A DNA stretch of 64,000 nucleotides. Source: Halothece sp964463655 (GTDB lineage Bacteria > Cyanobacteriota > Cyanobacteriia > Cyanobacteriales > Rubidibacteraceae). The notes below the pieces were generated by a model, which was given only the letters and a program-made list of their open reading frames with translations, was not told where the DNA came from and did no database searches. The translations under genes and the position numbers were made by a program. Below are positions 42,528 to 51,454 of this stretch, piece by piece. The first letter of the stretch is position 1. Every line of letters begins with the position of its first letter. The stretch covers positions 24,883 through 88,882 of the forward strand of contig CAYXDG010000002.1 in assembly GCA_964463655.1 (NCBI GenBank). The letters run 5' to 3'.

Positions 42528-42555
42528 GTAGAGACATTTCATGGAACGTCTCTAC
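42528..42555. repeat. 28-base palindromic repeat GTAGAGAC...GTCTCTAC
   Basis: GTAGAGAC (42528-42535) and GTCTCTAC (42548-42555) are perfect inverted arms around ATTTCATGGAAC. This closely matches a palindrome frequently dispersed in cyanobacterial intergenic DNA, with changes in the left inner arm. It is non-coding. Confidence 0.55.
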
Positions 42556-42717
42556 CAACGTTGAAATCACAAATTTTAGATCGATCACAGGTGGGATACG
42601 CAGACTTTGACCAGAGAAAAATGAGAACGCGCGATCGACTGTTGGCTTGGTTTCTGGTCACTGATAATCGAGACTGTGCAATTCTAAATCTGATCTGATA
42701 TTACTAGAAGAAGTTAG

Positions 42718-42740
42718 TAGGGTGGGCAAGGCAAACCCTA
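42718..42740. repeat. TAGGGT/ACCCTA hairpin repeat
   Basis: Inverted repeat TAGGGT (42718-42723) and ACCCTA (42735-42740) around GGGCAAGGCAA. It is one of a series of GGGTGGG-type hairpins in this window (7601, 37971, 42787, 54197). Confidence 0.4.
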
Positions 42741-42786
42741 TAAAATGTCACTTATGCTTTTGAAAATGCTATGACTAGAAGATAGG

Positions 42787-42811
42787 TTGGGTAGAGCAAA
42801 GCCAAACCCAA
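42787..42811. repeat. TTGGGT/ACCCAA hairpin repeat
   Basis: Inverted repeat TTGGGT and ACCCAA around AGAGCAAAGCCAA, 46 bases after the preceding hairpin and just upstream of topA. A third member of the same family, with GGTTGGGTGG and AACCCAAC arms, lies near 7630-7660. Confidence 0.4.
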
Positions 42812-42851
42812 AATTAACAGTGAGTAGATAAATTATCCTTCATCAACTACA

Positions 42852-45470
42852 ATGTCCACACTTGTCATCGTTGAATCACCCACCAAAGCCCGCACCATTC
42901 GCAAATACCTCCCCAAAGACTATCGGGTTGAAGCCTCGATGGGTCACGTGCGGGACTTACCTTCCTCCGCTAAAGAAGTCCCCGCCAACCTCAAAGGCGA
43001 AAGCTGGGCGCGGTTAGGGGTTAATGTGGAAGAAGGATTTAAACCTATTTATGTTGTCCCTACCGATAAGAAAAAAGTCGTTAGAGAACTCAAAGCCGCA
43101 CTCAAAGAAGCCGATGAACTCATTCTCGCCACAGACGAAGACCGAGAAGGAGAAAGCATTTCCTGGCATTTGAAAGAACTTCTCAACCCGAAAGTTCCCA
43201 CTAAACGCATGGTATTCCACGAAATCACCCGCGAAGCCATCCAAGAAGCCCTGAAACACTGTCGCGATGTCGATGATGACTTGGTACAAGCCCAAGAAAC
43301 CCGACGCATCTTAGACCGCCTCTATGGTTATACCCTTTCTCCGCTTTTGTGGAAAAAAGTCGCTAGGGGACTCTCTGCAGGACGAGTCCAGTCCGTTGCG
43401 GTACGCTTGATTGTGGAAAAGGAAAGAGAACGTCGCGCCTTCAAAAGTGGGAGTTATTGGGATTTAAAAGCTACTTTAGAAAAAGAGAAAAGTGAGTTTG
43501 AGGCTAAACTGGCGATGCTTGGTGGGAAAAAACTCGCCACCGGGAGCGATTTTGACCCGAAAACGGGGAAAATTGCCCAAGGGCGCGATGTGGTTTTACT
43601 CAACGAAGCGGATGCAAATGCTTTAAAAGAGCGCTTAATTGATAAACAATGGACTGTTAGCCAAGTTGAAGAACGGCCCACTACCCGTAAACCCTCTCCC
43701 CCATTTACCACTTCCACGTTACAACAGGAGTCTAACCGTAAACTGAAAATCTCCGCACGGGATACGATGAGAACCGCCCAAAGCCTCTATGAAAATGGCT
43801 ATATTACCTATATGCGGACGGACTCCGTTCATCTATCCCAACAAGCGATTACTGCAGCTAGAAACTGTGTGACAGAGAAATATGGAAAAGAATATCTCTC
43901 GCCCAAACCTCGTCAATATAGCACCAAAAGCAAGGGCGCACAGGAAGCACACGAAGCAATTCGTCCTGCGGGGGAAAGTTTTAGCTCTCCCCAAGAAACA
44001 GGGCTACAAGGGCGAGAATTTGCCCTCTATGACTTGATATGGAAGCGGACGGTTGCTTGTCAGATGGCGAATGCACAATTAACTCAGATTAGCGTTCACT
44101 TTATGGTAGAAGATGCGGAGTTTCGATCGAGCGGAAAACGCATTGATTTTCCTGGCTTTTTCCGCGCTTATGTGGAAGGATCAGATGATCCTGAAGCAGC
44201 ATTGGAAAACCAAGAGGTCATCCTCCCCAACTTAAAAGAAGGCGACCATCCCGACTGTAAAACCCTAGAGTCTCTTGGTCATGAAACTCAACCCCCCGCC
44301 AGATATACAGAAGCCTCGCTGGTGAAGACTTTAGAAAGTGAAGGAATTGGGCGACCCAGCACTTATGCCAGTATTATTAGTACAATCATCGATCGCGGTT
44401 ATGTACAAATGCGCGGAAATGCCCTCACACCAACGTTTACAGCGTTTGCAGTCACTAGCTTACTAGAACAATACTTTGGCGAATTGGTCGATCCTCACTT
44501 CACCGCACGGATGGAAGAAACTCTTGATCACATTGCCACTGGCGAAGCACACTCAACCCCTTATTTAGAAGAATTCTACTCTGGAGAGAAAGGCTTACAT
44601 ACCCTTGTGGAAGAGAAGGAAAGTGAGATCGACCCTGATACCGCGAAAGCCGTTAACCTAGACAATATTGAACCCAAAATTAAGATTGGCTATTTTGGCC
44701 CCTACCTTGAACATGAAAGTGAAGAGGGAGTGGTTAAGGCTTCTATTCCCCAAGATTTAACCCCAGCGGATCTCAACCCTGAACAAGTAGAAGTTTTACT
44801 GCGCCAAAAAACAGAGGGCCCCGATGTGGTGGGAACACACCCTGAAACAGAAGACCCCATCTTTATTAAAATTGGCAAGTATGGGCCCTATGTGGAGTTG
44901 GGAGAAGAAACAGAAGGGAAGAAAAAGCCAAAACGCTGTTCAATTCCCAAAGGAACAAAACCCGAAGATGTCACCCTTGAGATGGCGGTGAACTTGCTTT
45001 CCCTTCCCCGTCTGCTAGGAGAACATCCCGCAACAGGTGCGCCGATTAAAGCAGCGATCGGTCCCTATGGCCCCTACGTGGTGCATGATCAGGGAAAAGA
45101 GGGGAAAGACTATCGGTCTTTGAAAAAAGAAGATGATATCTTAACAATTGGACTCGATCGCGCTTTAGAACTTCTTTCTCAGCCGAAAAAAGGTCGTCGG
45201 GGAAGTCAAAAGGAATTACTCAAAGAACTGGGAAATCATCCTGATAACGACAAGCCGATCAAACTATACAAGGGTCTCCACGGACCTTATGTTAATCATG
45301 GTCGGAAGAATGTCGGTCTTCCTGAAGGGGAATCCCCTGATAATATGACTTTAGAACGGGCGATCGAACTTTTAGCAGAAAAAAGTAAAAGTAAAAGTAA
45401 AACCAGTTCTACTTCTAGCAAAACGACGAAGAAGAAAACAACAACCAGTAAGAAAATGAATAATGAATAA
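42852..45470 (+). CDS. topA: DNA topoisomerase I (type IA)
   Basis: 872 residues. The Toprim domain begins MSTLVIVESPTKARTIRKYL with acidic motif ILATDEDREGESISWHLKEL. The catalytic Tyr is in GYITYMRTDSVHLS (near 319). RLYGYTLSPLLWKKVARGLS and GIGRPSTYASIISTIIDRGY are conserved core text. Instead of C4 zinc fingers the C-terminal 300 residues hold repeated GPYV-containing units (FGPYLEHE, YGPYVELGEE, YGPYVVHD, HGPYVNHG), as in other cyanobacteria, and a Lys/Ser/Thr-rich tail. It relaxes negative supercoils, which matters for circadian and stress-dependent expression in cyanobacteria. Confidence 0.97.
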   Translation: MSTLVIVESPTKARTIRKYLPKDYRVEASMGHVRDLPSSAKEVPANLKGESWARLGVNVEEGFKPIYVVPTDKKKVVRELKAALKEADELILATDEDREGESISWHLKELLNPKVPTKRMVFHEITREAIQEALKHCRDVDDDLVQAQETRRILDRLYGYTLSPLLWKKVARGLSAGRVQSVAVRLIVEKERERRAFKSGSYWDLKATLEKEKSEFEAKLAMLGGKKLATGSDFDPKTGKIAQGRDVVLLNEADANALKERLIDKQWTVSQVEERPTTRKPSPPFTTSTLQQESNRKLKISARDTMRTAQSLYENGYITYMRTDSVHLSQQAITAARNCVTEKYGKEYLSPKPRQYSTKSKGAQEAHEAIRPAGESFSSPQETGLQGREFALYDLIWKRTVACQMANAQLTQISVHFMVEDAEFRSSGKRIDFPGFFRAYVEGSDDPEAALENQEVILPNLKEGDHPDCKTLESLGHETQPPARYTEASLVKTLESEGIGRPSTYASIISTIIDRGYVQMRGNALTPTFTAFAVTSLLEQYFGELVDPHFTARMEETLDHIATGEAHSTPYLEEFYSGEKGLHTLVEEKESEIDPDTAKAVNLDNIEPKIKIGYFGPYLEHESEEGVVKASIPQDLTPADLNPEQVEVLLRQKTEGPDVVGTHPETEDPIFIKIGKYGPYVELGEETEGKKKPKRCSIPKGTKPEDVTLEMAVNLLSLPRLLGEHPATGAPIKAAIGPYGPYVVHDQGKEGKDYRSLKKEDDILTIGLDRALELLSQPKKGRRGSQKELLKELGNHPDNDKPIKLYKGLHGPYVNHGRKNVGLPEGESPDNMTLERAIELLAEKSKSKSKTSSTSSKTTKKKTTTSKKMNNE

Positions 45471-45512
45471 TTGGTTCATTGTTCATTGTTAACGATTATC
45501 AACTGCTATCCT

Positions 45513-45560
45513 GATCCCCCCTAACCTCCTCACGCTTTGCTCCGGCTTATTAAGGGGGGG
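45513..45560. repeat. Intergenic C-rich repeat with G-rich partner
   Basis: GATCCCCCCTAACC, followed about 25 bases later by TTATTAAGGGGGGG, forms a potential long hairpin between topA and msrP. It is related to the words at 22483 and in the element at 18954. It could also terminate topA transcription. Confidence 0.45.
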
Positions 45561-45589
45561 ACAATGAACGAATAACCAATAACCAATAA

Positions 45590-46570
45590 ATGATCATCCG
45601 TAACCCCAAACCCTGGCAAAATGAACGTTCTCCAATCACCCCAGAACGAATCTATTTTAATCGCCGTCATTTTCTAAAAGGTCTGATTGGTGCAAGTATT
45701 GGCGCGACAACCCTTTCCCTCAGTGGCTGTCAATCTTCAGAATCGAAGAAAGCGTTAACCCAAAGCCTCAAACAACCGAAGATTTCTCCACTGAGGACAA
45801 ATCCTACATTTTCTGCGGTCGATCGCCCTGTCACTGATGAAATTCTAGCAGGAAGCTACAACAATTTTTATGAGTTTGGCGGAAATAAATCTATCTGGCT
45901 AAAAGCGCAGAATCTCCCGACAGAAGACTGGAAAGTAGAAGTGACAGGATTCGTGAAAAATCCTCAAACTTTTGATTTAGATGAGATTAAAAAACGCTTT
46001 CCCATTGAAGAAAGAATCTATCGCTTTCGCTGCGTAGAAGCCTGGTCAATGGTGCTACCTTGGGTGGGATTTCCCATGAAAGAGTTAATGAAAGCCGTTG
46101 AACCCACTTCTCAAGCCAAATTTGTGCGCTTTACCTCCTTTTATGATCAAGAGGTGACTCCGGGTCCTCAATTGCATTTTGGGGCGCTTCCTTGGCCCTA
46201 TACAGAAGGATTACGCATTGAAGAAATGGCGAATGAATTAGCCTTTTTCGCGATCGGGATTTATGGGGAAGAATTACCGAAACAACATGGCGCACCAATC
46301 AGGGCGGTGTTACCTTGGAAATATGGCTTTAAGGGGGGAAAATCGATCGTTAAAATCGAATTTCTGTCTGAACAACCCGCAACCTATTGGAATAGGTTAG
46401 TTCCCAATGAATATGGGTTTATCGCTAATGTGAACCCAGAGATTCCCCATCCTCGTTGGTCACAAGCAACGGAAAAGTTCATTAGCGAAGGCCCTGATTT
46501 ATCTTGGGAGATTAAGGAAACTCTGCTGTATAATGGCTACGCGGAATATGTCGGCACACTGTATTCTTAG
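45590..46570 (+). CDS. msrP: MsrP/YedY-type molybdopterin sulfoxide reductase, catalytic subunit
   Basis: 326 residues with a twin-arginine signal (NRRHFLKGLIGASIGATTLS) for folded export to the periplasm. The sulfite-oxidase-fold core shows YNNFYEFGGNKSIWLKAQNL, IYRFRCVEAWSMVLPWVGFP with the Mo-ligand Cys, and KQHGAPIRAVLPWKYGFKGG. The E. coli enzyme repairs oxidised methionines in envelope proteins, fed by membrane haem protein MsrQ; msrQ is not adjacent here. A downstream terminator (46669-46700) is strong. Confidence 0.92.
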   Translation: MIIRNPKPWQNERSPITPERIYFNRRHFLKGLIGASIGATTLSLSGCQSSESKKALTQSLKQPKISPLRTNPTFSAVDRPVTDEILAGSYNNFYEFGGNKSIWLKAQNLPTEDWKVEVTGFVKNPQTFDLDEIKKRFPIEERIYRFRCVEAWSMVLPWVGFPMKELMKAVEPTSQAKFVRFTSFYDQEVTPGPQLHFGALPWPYTEGLRIEEMANELAFFAIGIYGEELPKQHGAPIRAVLPWKYGFKGGKSIVKIEFLSEQPATYWNRLVPNEYGFIANVNPEIPHPRWSQATEKFISEGPDLSWEIKETLLYNGYAEYVGTLYS

Positions 46571-46668
46571 TAGCTCAGAAACTTAGCGATGGTGGGCGAT
46601 TTCCACTTTACAATTTAGCTATGTTTTAGTTAACTATGATCGCGCGATCGCCCAAAACTCCCAACCTT

Positions 46669-46700
46669 AAAAAACCCCCAACTAAGGGGGGAATTTTTTT
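46669..46700 (+). terminator. Strong Rho-independent terminator after msrP
   Basis: CCCCC (46675-46679), loop AACTAA, GGGGGG (46686-46691), then AA and a T7 run (46694-46700); a run of A precedes the stem, so it can work in both directions. Confidence 0.85.
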
Positions 46701-47103
46701 AGTACCGCAACGCCGTTTTACCTCAGTTTATGACCTCCTGCTGATGAGGTGGGTACCGACATCTTGCTTGAAGTTTCCGAATACAAGTTCGGTTTACTGC
46801 CACAAGAGGGGTTGGTTCCCGTTTAGGTCTTGTTTGTAGATCAAAAAACTGTATCGGCAGTCACCAACGTCGCAGCACTTGCTCGGTTGACGCTCTCACA
46901 TCAAATCTGCATAGTATGCTGATCATCTCTCCACTAACCTTCGGTATAGCGGGAGATTCTTAGAATCGAGTCTCTAACGACTGTATCAAGCAACCATTAA
47001 TCCGTTGGGCGTTAACCTTCCGCTTTACTTTTACTTGACTTGGTTTCAATTTTAACTTGCTAGGGAGGAAGTTGGCAAGTGAGAAGGGGACAATTTATAT
47101 TAA
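46701..47103. other. Non-coding segment with internal hairpins, possible IS200/IS605-type relic
   Basis: About 400 bases between the msrP terminator and the cyAbrB gene. It has no convincing coding frame on either strand. It is less AT-rich than other spacers and contains hairpin arms, for example ACCTC/GAGGT around 46728-46750. Some stretches remind me of the non-coding right ends of IS605-type elements in cyanobacteria, but no tnpB coding remnant can be read, so the origin is unproved. Confidence 0.25.
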
Positions 47104-47514
47104 TTAATTTTCGTCCTCTTCAAAGTCGTCTTCATCGTCATTAAAGCCACTGACTTGTTTGAGATGAATATGCTTACGCCCAAGGGTGATTTCAAATTCA
47201 TCCCCAGGCTTTAAGCCCATTTTTTTAGTGTAAGCAGCGCCAATCAACAAATTGCCATTAGACTGTACACTAATTTTATAACTTGCTGAACGTCCTCCGC
47301 GTCCACGCCCATTTCCATTGCTATCTAAGCGAATTCCTTCTGCATCCATGAGAGCATTCAGAAATTTCATCATATTGACTCGTTGGACACCGTTTTTTGT
47401 TTCGGTGTAGTAACCACAAGCCTTGGCTTTTTCTTCCCTACTGAGATTACCCAAATCTTTAACTTTTTGGAGTAAAGCCTCACCAGTTAAGGGATTTCCT
47501 TGTTTTTGTGCCAT
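47104..47514 (-). CDS. cyAbrB-type transcriptional regulator
   Basis: 136 residues from ATG 47514. The N-terminal cyanobacterial part reads PLTGEALLQKVKDLGNLSRE and AKACGYYTETKNGVQRVN; the AbrB-like DNA-binding swapped-hairpin domain is C-terminal (YKISVQSNGNLLIGAAYTKK, GLKPGDEFEITLGRKHIHLK). The KACGYYT and GRKHIHL stretches are closer to cyAbrB2 (Sll0822-type) than cyAbrB1, by recall. These proteins coordinate carbon/nitrogen metabolism and act as chromosome-wide regulators. An acidic tail (DDEDDFEEDEN) ends the protein. Confidence 0.88.
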   Translation of the reverse strand: MAQKQGNPLTGEALLQKVKDLGNLSREEKAKACGYYTETKNGVQRVNMMKFLNALMDAEGIRLDSNGNGRGRGGRSASYKISVQSNGNLLIGAAYTKKMGLKPGDEFEITLGRKHIHLKQVSGFNDDEDDFEEDEN

Positions 47515-47949
47515 CAACTGGAACTCTTAATTCATTAGTTTTCACATTTCTACTGTAGCTGTTTTTTGGCACTAAGCGCAATCAAATCATTAACTCTTAG
47601 TTCCTCAGCTTCTCAAAACTATATTACATTATTTTGGAGAAATCAATAGTTAGGAATTGTTTGGGAAAACTTTTAGCATTTTCCCCTTGATCTTTAGCCA
47701 ATCCCTTAAGTAACATTGATAACAGTTTTACTTTTAGTAAGCAATTGACTCCCAAGCAGTGGCTATCAGCAATTGAGACGGATCATGGCAGGGGAAGAAT
47801 TGAGTCAAAGGGAAAGATACTCGATCGCGCTTGTTCCCGCCAATGTAATGAATTAATGATACAGTAATACTATTTACCTAAGAAATCAAGAGAGGTTTCA
47901 ACTCAAAGCTCTGGATTCAGTTAAGGTCATTCTTATCAACTTGACAAAA
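47515..47949. other. Long divergent intergenic region between cyAbrB and Rrf2 genes
   Basis: 435 bases carrying both promoters of divergent regulator genes. It includes HIP1-like sites near 47820 and AT-rich stretches. I recognise no RNA gene, riboswitch or repeat, and I could not assign a confident operator. An Rrf2-style dyad near the downstream start could not be demonstrated by eye. Confidence 0.5.
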
Positions 47950-48393
47950 ATGAAATTGACGACTCGTGGACACTATAGCGTTAAGGCTCTTCTGGATTTA
48001 AGTTTACAATCGCGTTTTAGTCCCACTTCTGTAAATGCGATCGCCTCACGTCAAGGATTGCCCCCAGCATACCTCGAAAAATTACTAATTGCTTTACGCA
48101 AAGCAGGTTTAGTAAAATCAGTGCGAGGAGCGCAAGGAGGATATCAACTGGCGCGAGAACCGCGAGAGATTTTGTTAGGGCAAATTTTAGAAGCGGTGGG
48201 AGAAACCTTTGACCCCTTACCTCGTTATCATCCTGATGCTGAACAAGCAGAAGATTGGGTCACTTATGGTTTATGGCGACAACTGCATCAAAAGTTAAAA
48301 GAAGCCCTATACAGCATTAGTCTTGCTGATTTATATTATGATGCCCGAAGTTGGCAAGCAGCACAAGGAGAAGAAACTAATTTTGTTGTTTAA
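47950..48393 (+). CDS. Rrf2-family transcriptional regulator, cysteine-free
   Basis: 147 residues from ATG 47950 (MKLTTRGHYSVKALLDLSLQ; a TTG at 47941 is less likely). The winged helix-turn-helix has VNAIASRQGLPPAYLEKLLI and ALRKAGLVKSVRGAQGGYQL, classic Rrf2. There is no cysteine in the protein, so an IscR-like iron-sulfur cluster is ruled out; it may instead be CymR-like or bind another ligand or protein. The cbiB ATG follows the stop by two bases, so the two are translationally coupled. Confidence 0.88.
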   Translation: MKLTTRGHYSVKALLDLSLQSRFSPTSVNAIASRQGLPPAYLEKLLIALRKAGLVKSVRGAQGGYQLAREPREILLGQILEAVGETFDPLPRYHPDAEQAEDWVTYGLWRQLHQKLKEALYSISLADLYYDARSWQAAQGEETNFVV

Positions 48394-48395
48394 AA

Positions 48396-49388
48396 ATGAT
48401 TGATGATGGCGCGATCGTTTTATTAATTGCTGCTTTTCTGGATTATCTAATCGGTGATCCCCTGAGTCTTCCTCATCCTGTACAAGGAATGGGAAAAATT
48501 ATTGCTTGGTTAAGTAATCTGATTATTCGTCTCACCGAAAATTCTACTTGGCGTCGTTTGGGTGGGATTCTTCTTGGCCTCATTTTGATTTTTGGTAGCG
48601 GTGGCTTAGTTTGGGTGATGATTCACTTAACCAGAAAAGTTTCCCCTTTGCTGAGTTTTCCCCTAGAAGTGATTTTATTAGCCAGTTGTTTTGCAGGTCG
48701 AAGTTTACGCCAAGCTGCGGTTGCGGTTTTAGCCCCTTTAAAGGTTCAAGAAATAGTAGCGGCTCGCACTCAACTGAGTTATTATGTGGGAAGAGATACC
48801 CAAGATTTATCATCAACAGAAATTTCACGGGCCGTGTTAGAAACAGTGGCTGAAAATACCACAGATGGCGTAACCGCCCCTTTATTTTATGCCATCATTG
48901 GGTTATTGATTCCGAGCATTGGCTCTGGGCCTCTCGCGATCGCCTATAAAGCTGCTAGCACCCTTGATTCAATGGTTGGTTATCAACGAGAGCCTTTTAC
49001 CGATATCGGTTGGTTTAGTGCAAAATTTGAAGATTTCTTGACATGGCTGCCTTGTCGGCTGACGGTGATCACCGTTGGCTTGATTGCTGGTAAGTTAAGC
49101 ACAGTTTGGCAAATTTGTCAACGAGATGCCACCAAAGACCCCAGCCCCAACGCTGGTTGGAGTGAATGCGCTTATGCGGTGGTCTTGGGGGTACAACTGG
49201 GCGGAAAAAATACTTATCAAGGGGTGGTCAAGGAAAAGCCTTTATTAGGAAACCCTGACTTTCCGATTACTGAAGAAAAAATTGAGCAGGGGTTAAGGTT
49301 AACTCGGATTTGTTTTTTGAGTTGGTTAGTTTTTGGGGTGGCGCTGGAGTTATTGGGAAATCTTCCCCCAAGTCTTTTCTTCTTCTAG
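48396..49388 (+). CDS. cbiB: Adenosylcobinamide-phosphate synthase
   Basis: 330-residue integral membrane enzyme (CobD/CbiB family) that attaches aminopropanol phosphate to adenosylcobyrate in cobalamin synthesis. LIAAFLDYLIGDPLSLPHPV is the N-terminal signature. ETVAENTTDGVTAPLFYAII and AYKAASTLDSMVGYQREPFT are conserved blocks, with several membrane segments between. It is co-expressed with the Rrf2 regulator and joins cobM at 23487 as a second B12 gene, though they are far apart. Confidence 0.93.
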   Translation: MIDDGAIVLLIAAFLDYLIGDPLSLPHPVQGMGKIIAWLSNLIIRLTENSTWRRLGGILLGLILIFGSGGLVWVMIHLTRKVSPLLSFPLEVILLASCFAGRSLRQAAVAVLAPLKVQEIVAARTQLSYYVGRDTQDLSSTEISRAVLETVAENTTDGVTAPLFYAIIGLLIPSIGSGPLAIAYKAASTLDSMVGYQREPFTDIGWFSAKFEDFLTWLPCRLTVITVGLIAGKLSTVWQICQRDATKDPSPNAGWSECAYAVVLGVQLGGKNTYQGVVKEKPLLGNPDFPITEEKIEQGLRLTRICFLSWLVFGVALELLGNLPPSLFFF

Positions 49389-49403
49389 ATCGTTTTGGAA
49401 AGA

Positions 49404-49432
49404 GTCGGGTGGGCAATAAATACCGACCCGAC
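49404..49432. terminator. GTCGGGT/ACCCGAC hairpin between convergent cbiB and ftsH
   Basis: GTCGGGT (49404-49410) and ACCCGAC (49426-49432) form the same 7-base stem as at 10577. It lies midway between two convergent genes, so it may serve both transcripts. There is no T-tract. Confidence 0.5.
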
Positions 49433-49456
49433 AGGAGTTAATGGGGCGATCGCAGC

Positions 49457-51355
49457 TTATTTTTTCCCAGAAGAGACTAAGGGTTTTTTCGGGAGTTGGG
49501 TATATTGAGCAACAATTTTGCGAAAGTCTTCCCCTTCAATGGTTTCTTCATAGAGAAGCACATCCACCAGATGATCGATTAAAGCTCGGTTTTCGCGGAT
49601 CATTTGTCGGGCTTTTGCATAACATTTCAAAGCGATCGAGCGGACTTGTTGATCAATTTTTTTCGCCACCTCCTCAGAATATTCATTTTGACGATTAGCA
49701 TCTCCCCGTCCTAAAAACACCTGATCATTTTCACTTTCCAAAGCCAGTGGGCCTAAATCAGACATTCCGTAACGAGTGACCATTTCCCGTGCTAAGTTAG
49801 ACACCACTTTCAGGTCATTACTGGCTCCTGCTGTCACTTCCGCATCGCCAAAGATTTCTTTTTCCGCAGCCCGTCCGCCCAAAGTAATAGCAATGCGATC
49901 GATGATCCAAGCACGGGTGTATAAACCACTATCGACCATATCTTCATTAAAACTTTGTTTAGCAAACCCGCCAACACCGCCAGCGCGAGGAATGATGGTT
50001 ACTTTATCTAGGGGATCGGAATGCTCCAATAGGGTCATTAACAGGGCGTGTCCCACTTCATGATAGGCAACGAGGCGTTTTTTCTTGCTGTCTAGGAGAG
50101 GATTTAGAGTTAAGCCGATGGTAATGCGATCGAGCGCGTCGTCAATTTCCAAAGGAGTAATCATAGGTTTGAAGCGACGGGCCGTTAAAATCGCTGCTTC
50201 GTTAAGGAGATTAGCTAAATCGGCTCCTGATAAGCCTGGGGTTTTCCGTGCAATGGCTTCCAAAGAGACTTCTGGGGCTAATTTTTTATTGCGAGCATGA
50301 ACTTCCAAAATTCCTAAACGTCCTTTGTAGCTGGGTCGATCGACCATCACTTGGCGATCGAAGCGTCCTGGGCGCAATAAGGCAGGATCGAGGACATCAG
50401 GACGGTTCGTTGCAGCAATCACAATCACCCCTGTATTGCCTTCAAAGCCGTCCATTTCCGTTAATAACTGGTTAAGGGTTTGTTCACGCTCATCATTTCC
50501 CCCACCAACACCAGCACCGCGTTTACGTCCCACAGCATCAATTTCATCAATAAACACGAGACAGGGGGCGTTTTCTTTGGCTTTCTTAAACAAATCGCGC
50601 ACCCGTGACGCACCAACACCCACAAACATTTCCACAAATTCTGAGCCTGAAATGCTGTAGAAGGGGACTCCAGCTTCTCCAGACACGGCTTTGGCGAGGA
50701 GAGTTTTTCCGGTCCCCGGAGAGCCAACTAATAACACCCCTTTGGGAATTTTTGCCCCAACTGCGGTGAAGCGCTCTGTTTCTTTAAGAAAGGTTACCAC
50801 TTCTTGCAATTCTTCTTTAGCTTCATCAATTCCAGCGACATCATCAAATTTGACCCCAGTTTGGTCTTCTACTTGATAACGAGCGCGGGATTTGCCAAAA
50901 CTCATCGCTTGTCCTGATGCTTTGGCTGAGCGACGGATAATAATGGCTAGTCCGCCAATTAAGAGCAGAATCAGCAGACCATTGACAATAATGCCAACGG
51001 CTTCTGCGTTATTGTCTGAGTTGGTAACATCTAGAGGAATATCATTTTTCCGTAATTCCCCGATGAGGTCACTATTTTGATCGAATAGTCTTACGTTTCG
51101 CTGTACGGTTTCCCCATTCCCGCCCCTGATTTCAATAGTTGCGATATTGCTCTGCGGATCAATATTGACTTTTTTGACTTCTCCTTGATCAATCTTTTCG
51201 AGGAATTGACTATAACTGATTGATTTTGGTTGCGTCTGCGCTGAGGTCGGGTCTGCCAAGAAAACACTTTGCAAGAGCATCCAACTGGTAGCTAAGGGGA
51301 GGAAATAGCGACTGATGGGGTTACGGCGATATGAAGAGGCAATTGGGTTTCTCAT
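49457..51355 (-). CDS. ftsH: ATP-dependent zinc metalloprotease FtsH
   Basis: 632 residues. Two membrane segments (about 18-36 and 120-142, VGIIVNGLLILLLIGGLAII) flank a lumenal domain. The AAA module contains Walker A GSPGTGKTLLAKA, Walker B CLVFIDEIDAVG and the second region of homology NRPDVLDPALLRPGRFDRQV. The zinc site is VAYHEVGHALL. FtsH complexes of cyanobacteria degrade damaged D1 during photosystem II repair and other membrane proteins. The isoform (FtsH1-4 of Synechocystis) cannot be assigned by eye. GAGG-like sequence precedes the ATG region. Confidence 0.97.
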   Translation of the reverse strand: MRNPIASSYRRNPISRYFLPLATSWMLLQSVFLADPTSAQTQPKSISYSQFLEKIDQGEVKKVNIDPQSNIATIEIRGGNGETVQRNVRLFDQNSDLIGELRKNDIPLDVTNSDNNAEAVGIIVNGLLILLLIGGLAIIIRRSAKASGQAMSFGKSRARYQVEDQTGVKFDDVAGIDEAKEELQEVVTFLKETERFTAVGAKIPKGVLLVGSPGTGKTLLAKAVSGEAGVPFYSISGSEFVEMFVGVGASRVRDLFKKAKENAPCLVFIDEIDAVGRKRGAGVGGGNDEREQTLNQLLTEMDGFEGNTGVIVIAATNRPDVLDPALLRPGRFDRQVMVDRPSYKGRLGILEVHARNKKLAPEVSLEAIARKTPGLSGADLANLLNEAAILTARRFKPMITPLEIDDALDRITIGLTLNPLLDSKKKRLVAYHEVGHALLMTLLEHSDPLDKVTIIPRAGGVGGFAKQSFNEDMVDSGLYTRAWIIDRIAITLGGRAAEKEIFGDAEVTAGASNDLKVVSNLAREMVTRYGMSDLGPLALESENDQVFLGRGDANRQNEYSEEVAKKIDQQVRSIALKCYAKARQMIRENRALIDHLVDVLLYEETIEGEDFRKIVAQYTQLPKKPLVSSGKK

Positions 51356-51454
51356 TAGCTTTTTAGTGGGGTAAGGGATAAGGGGGAGGGCGATCGTTGC
51401 TCTGTCTTCTTTCTTTCTAGTTTAGCGATCGATGGTCATGGAGGCATTTTAAGG

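Noticed and set aside
42852..45470. Possible zinc-finger C-terminus of topoisomerase I
   Set aside because: No CxxC pairs are present; the C-terminus has GPYV-type repeats instead, as is normal in cyanobacteria.
46636..46839. 67-codon frame downstream of msrP
   Set aside because: It runs through the terminator at 46669-46700 and has no protein-like features.
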